A stretch of DNA of 6,633 bases, taken from positions 1-6,633 of the forward strand of contig JADCGM010000054.1 in the NCBI GenBank assembly GCA_020249025.1, in the 5' to 3' direction. This DNA comes from Alphaproteobacteria bacterium (GTDB lineage Bacteria > Pseudomonadota > Alphaproteobacteria > Sphingomonadales > Sphingomonadaceae). Position 1 is the first letter of the stretch. Every line of letters starts with the position of its first letter. The position numbers were made by a program, and so were the translations under genes. The notes under the pieces are model-generated. The model had not been told where the DNA came from, searched no databases, and was given only the letters and a program-made list of their open reading frames with translations. Below are positions 4,740 through 6,633 of this stretch, one piece after another.

Positions 4740-6633
4740 ATGGCCACCCCGAAGATCATCTCGCCGCAATGGAGCGTCAGCGTCGGCTTCGCCAGGTCCG
4801 ACATCGCCGGCGTGCGCGTGCTCGGGACCGATCTCGTTCTCGACCTCAAGAGCGGCGAGCAGGTGGTGCTGCGCGACCTCGCGCTCGAAATCGCCTCCGC
4901 CGACAAGCCGCCGATCATCCAGTTCACCGATGGCGCAGTGGCAGCGACCGATCTGCTGGCGACCGTCGGGGTCGTCGACATCAATTCGCCAGCGCCAGTC
5001 ATCGACCCGGAGGAGCGCAAGGACAAGCAGGCGGAAAGCGAGACCCCGCCGGCCGACACCGCCGGCGATCAGGGCGGCGTCCGCCAGCAGCCGCAGCTGC
5101 CCGAGCTGAAACCGCTCCCGCCCCCGGCGCGGTCGGTCGCTGCGCAGGAGTTTACCGAGCCGGAGCGCAAGACCAGCGACTCGCCCGCCATGCCGGCGCC
5201 GCCCCCTGCCCCGGTCGCCGAGCCGTCGGAGCCGAACACGACCCCGCCGGAGCCGGTCGCGCTGGTGACCTTCACCGCCGCGCTGGTCAATCTGACGGGC
5301 GTGAGCTCGTCGTCGGGCACCGGCGGTCAGACGATCACCGGATCGGGCGGCGCGCCGGGGTCGGAGACCGACAGCAGTGCGGCCGCACAGGCCGCCGGCG
5401 AGCCGATCGCGGGCGGCGGCGGCAACGACACGATCCGCGGCGACGGCGGCCAGAGCATGGGGTCGGGCTTCGCCAAGACGATCCTCGTCAACATCGCCAA
5501 CCCCGGCGAGGCGACACCGACATCGGTTCTGGTCGGCGGCCTGCCGACCGGCTTCTCGGTGCTCGGCGGCGAGCAGACCGCGACCGGGTGGCGGGTCGCC
5601 ATCCCCACCGGCTTCACCAGCGGCGCCTTGCGGGTGACGGTGCTCTATTCGGTCGCGGGCGACGGGGCCCCGCCCCCGCAATCCGAATTCCGGATCACGA
5701 TCGAGGTCAGCGCGACGAGTCCGGCGGGCGAATCGACCACCGTCAGCAATACCTACTCGGCGATCGTGAGGGACGTGCAGTCGCCGGCGGACGCTGAATA
5801 CACCGATGCCTCGGGCGCGCCGGGCTTCGTCTTTCCCGCGCTCGGGCTCGGCGACATCATCTCGGCTGGCGGCGGCGACGACAATGTCTCGGGCCTTGTC
5901 GGCCGCGACCAGATCCTCGGCGAAGCCGGCAACGACACGCTCGACGGCGGCGCGGCCAACGACACGCTGGAGGGCGGCGACGGTGCCGACTCGCTGATCG
6001 GCGGTAGCGGCGACGACACTGCGAGCTATGCCAGCTCGGGCGCTGGCGTCGCGGTCGATCTCGGCGCCGGCACGGGAACCGGCGGCGACGCTGCGGGCGA
6101 CGCCTTGTCGGGGATCGAGAATCTGCTCGGGTCCGGCCTCGCCGACACGCTGGCGGGCAACAACAGCGCGAACATCCTGACCGGCGGCGGCGGCGACGAC
6201 GTGTTGCAGGGGGCCGGCGGCGCCGACACGCTCGAGGGCGGCGCGGGCAGCGATACCGCGAGCTATGGCGCCTCGGCCTCAGGCGTGAACGTCAACCTCG
6301 CCTCCGGCGCCGCATCGGGCGGCGATGCGGCCGGCGACGTCCTGCGCGGGATCGAGAATGTGGCCGGCTCGGCGTCGGCCGACACGCTGCGCGGCGACGG
6401 CGGCACCAACCTGTTGCTGGGGGCGGCGGGCGACGACCAGCTCGAAGGCGGCGGCGGCGCCGACACGCTTGACGGCGGCGCCGGGACCGACGTCGTCACC
6501 TACGCGCGATCGACCGCGGGCGTGTCCGTCAATCTCGGCACCGGGGCGGCCGTGGGCGGGGAAGCGGCTGGCGACGTGCTGCGCGGTATCGAGAGCGTCG
6601 TCGGCAGCGCCTTCGCCGACACGCTGACCGGCA
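4740..6633 (+). CDS. Large RTX adhesin-like protein, likely T1SS substrate (3' end outside window)
   Basis: Seen: 631 complete codons, open at the right edge. Residues 1-82 form a small beta-rich domain (VLGTDLVLDLKSGEQVVLRD, then IIQFTDG) resembling the N-terminal prefix domain of BapA-type adhesins. Residues 83-175 are a Pro/Glu-rich linker and 176-240 a Gly/Ser-rich stretch with GGGGNDTIRGDGG. A beta-sandwich-like segment (about 241-345) contains VGGLPTGFSV and GWRVAIP. Six contiguous RTX nonamers occupy 377-430, then a 79-residue tandem repeat. Known: GGxGxDxLx nonamers fold into Ca2+-binding beta-rolls outside the cell, and RTX proteins leave through T1SS using a C-terminal signal, here out of view. 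There is no Sec signal, as expected. The start at 4740 is the only ATG/GTG/TTG after an in-frame TAG; the nearest GGAG is over 20 bases upstream, so initiation may depend on coupling. An adhesin or biofilm protein is likeliest; an RTX enzyme or toxin with a C-terminal effector domain cannot be excluded. Confidence 0.88.
   Translation, partial: MATPKIISPQWSVSVGFARSDIAGVRVLGTDLVLDLKSGEQVVLRDLALEIASADKPPIIQFTDGAVAATDLLATVGVVDINSPAPVIDPEERKDKQAESETPPADTAGDQGGVRQQPQLPELKPLPPPARSVAAQEFTEPERKTSDSPAMPAPPPAPVAEPSEPNTTPPEPVALVTFTAALVNLTGVSSSSGTGGQTITGSGGAPGSETDSSAAAQAAGEPIAGGGGNDTIRGDGGQSMGSGFAKTILVNIANPGEATPTSVLVGGLPTGFSVLGGEQTATGWRVAIPTGFTSGALRVTVLYSVAGDGAPPPQSEFRITIEVSATSPAGESTTVSNTYSAIVRDVQSPADAEYTDASGAPGFVFPALGLGDIISAGGGDDNVSGLVGRDQILGEAGNDTLDGGAANDTLEGGDGADSLIGGSGDDTASYASSGAGVAVDLGAGTGTGGDAAGDALSGIENLLGSGLADTLAGNNSANILTGGGGDDVLQGAGGADTLEGGAGSDTASYGASASGVNVNLASGAASGGDAAGDVLRGIENVAGSASADTLRGDGGTNLLLGAAGDDQLEGGGGADTLDGGAGTDVVTYARSTAGVSVNLGTGAAVGGEAAGDVLRGIESVVGSAFADTLTG
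5868..6029 (+). repeat. Six tandem RTX nonamers
   Basis: Residues 377-430 of the RTX protein read as six back-to-back 9-residue units: GGGDDNVSG, LVGRDQILG, EAGNDTLDG, GAANDTLEG, GDGADSLIG, GSGDDTASY. These follow the GGxGxDxUx calcium-binding consensus, with the first two units degenerate. This is the entry to the repeat region; the last unit overlaps the first 79-residue repeat. Confidence 0.85.
6000..6236 (+). repeat. 79-residue RTX repeat, unit 1
   Basis: Residues 421-499 of the RTX protein. The unit contains a GGSGDDTASY nonamer, a strand pair AGVAVDLGAGTGTGGDAAGD, the motif LSGIENLLGSGLADTLAG, and two further nonamers (GGGGDDVLQ, GAGGADTLE). It has exactly the same length as unit 2 (237 bp) and no indels between landmark residues. 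Confidence 0.85.
6237..6473 (+). repeat. 79-residue RTX repeat, unit 2
   Basis: Residues 500-578. The landmarks GAGSDTASY, SGVNVNLASG, GGDAAGD, LRGIENVAGSASADTLRG, GAAGDDQLE and GGGGADTLD repeat unit 1 at a constant offset of 79 residues; for example Tyr430 becomes Tyr509. Protein similarity to unit 1 is high, but many codons differ, so this is not a recent DNA duplication. Confidence 0.85.
6474..6633 (+). repeat. 79-residue RTX repeat, unit 3 (cut by window edge)
   Basis: Residues 579-631. It starts GGAGTDVVTY (Tyr588, again 79 residues on) and continues with AGVSVNLGTG, GGEAAGD and LRGIESVVGSAFADTLTG before the edge. The array is clearly unfinished, so more units probably follow. Confidence 0.85.

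Noticed and set aside
4413..5681. Minus-strand open frame of 422 codons
   Set aside because: It is antisense to the small gene and the RTX gene, with Arg/Gly-rich composition and no recognisable features.
4769..5797. Plus-strand open frame of 342 codons
   Set aside because: It is the wrong frame of the RTX gene. The frame starting at 4740 gives the BapA-like domain and RTX nonamers; this one gives Arg-rich noise.

Overview
The DNA is very G+C-rich (about two-thirds by eye), with strong GC bias at third codon positions. The protein styles are a histidine kinase with an HELKQPL H-box, a MotA/MotB-like pair and a calcium-binding RTX protein with GGxGxDTL repeats. Together these suggest an alphaproteobacterium, perhaps a sphingomonad or a relative. 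No rRNA, tRNA, CRISPR, transposase or integrase is visible, so the taxon is an inference from style only.

Layout. (1) Positions 1-1664, minus strand: the N-terminal 554 codons of a multi-pass membrane sensor histidine kinase. Its 3' end, with the ATP-binding G-boxes, lies beyond position 1. (2) Positions 1665-2223: a 559-bp divergent intergenic region. Its central part (about 1730-2070) is markedly AT-richer than its surroundings and holds several short inverted repeats. (3) Positions 2224-6633, plus strand: a tightly packed gene set running off the right edge. It contains a MotB-like protein (single TM, OmpA-like C-terminus), a MotA/TolQ/ExbB-like protein with a long helical tail, a small 88-codon gene, and the first 631 codons of a large RTX adhesin-like protein. 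That protein has no Sec signal, a BapA-like N-terminal domain, a Pro-rich linker, a beta-sandwich-like segment, RTX nonamers and then a strict 79-residue tandem repeat.

How the genes may work together. A giant repetitive RTX protein without a signal peptide is the typical substrate of a type I secretion system (T1SS). A MotB-like then MotA-like pair directly upstream recalls SiiA-SiiB of Salmonella SPI-4, an accessory proton channel that controls display of the giant T1SS adhesin SiiE. The most interesting hypothesis here is a SiiAB-like, ion-powered control module for an alphaproteobacterial RTX adhesin. The small gene would be an extra, unnamed component, and the divergent kinase a candidate regulator. 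The T1SS transporter itself is not in the window, so the link to secretion is inferred.

Several very long open frames opposite or across these genes are high-GC shadows and were left out. The two longest real edge genes (kinase and RTX protein) are open at the window edges and had to be read directly from the sequence.
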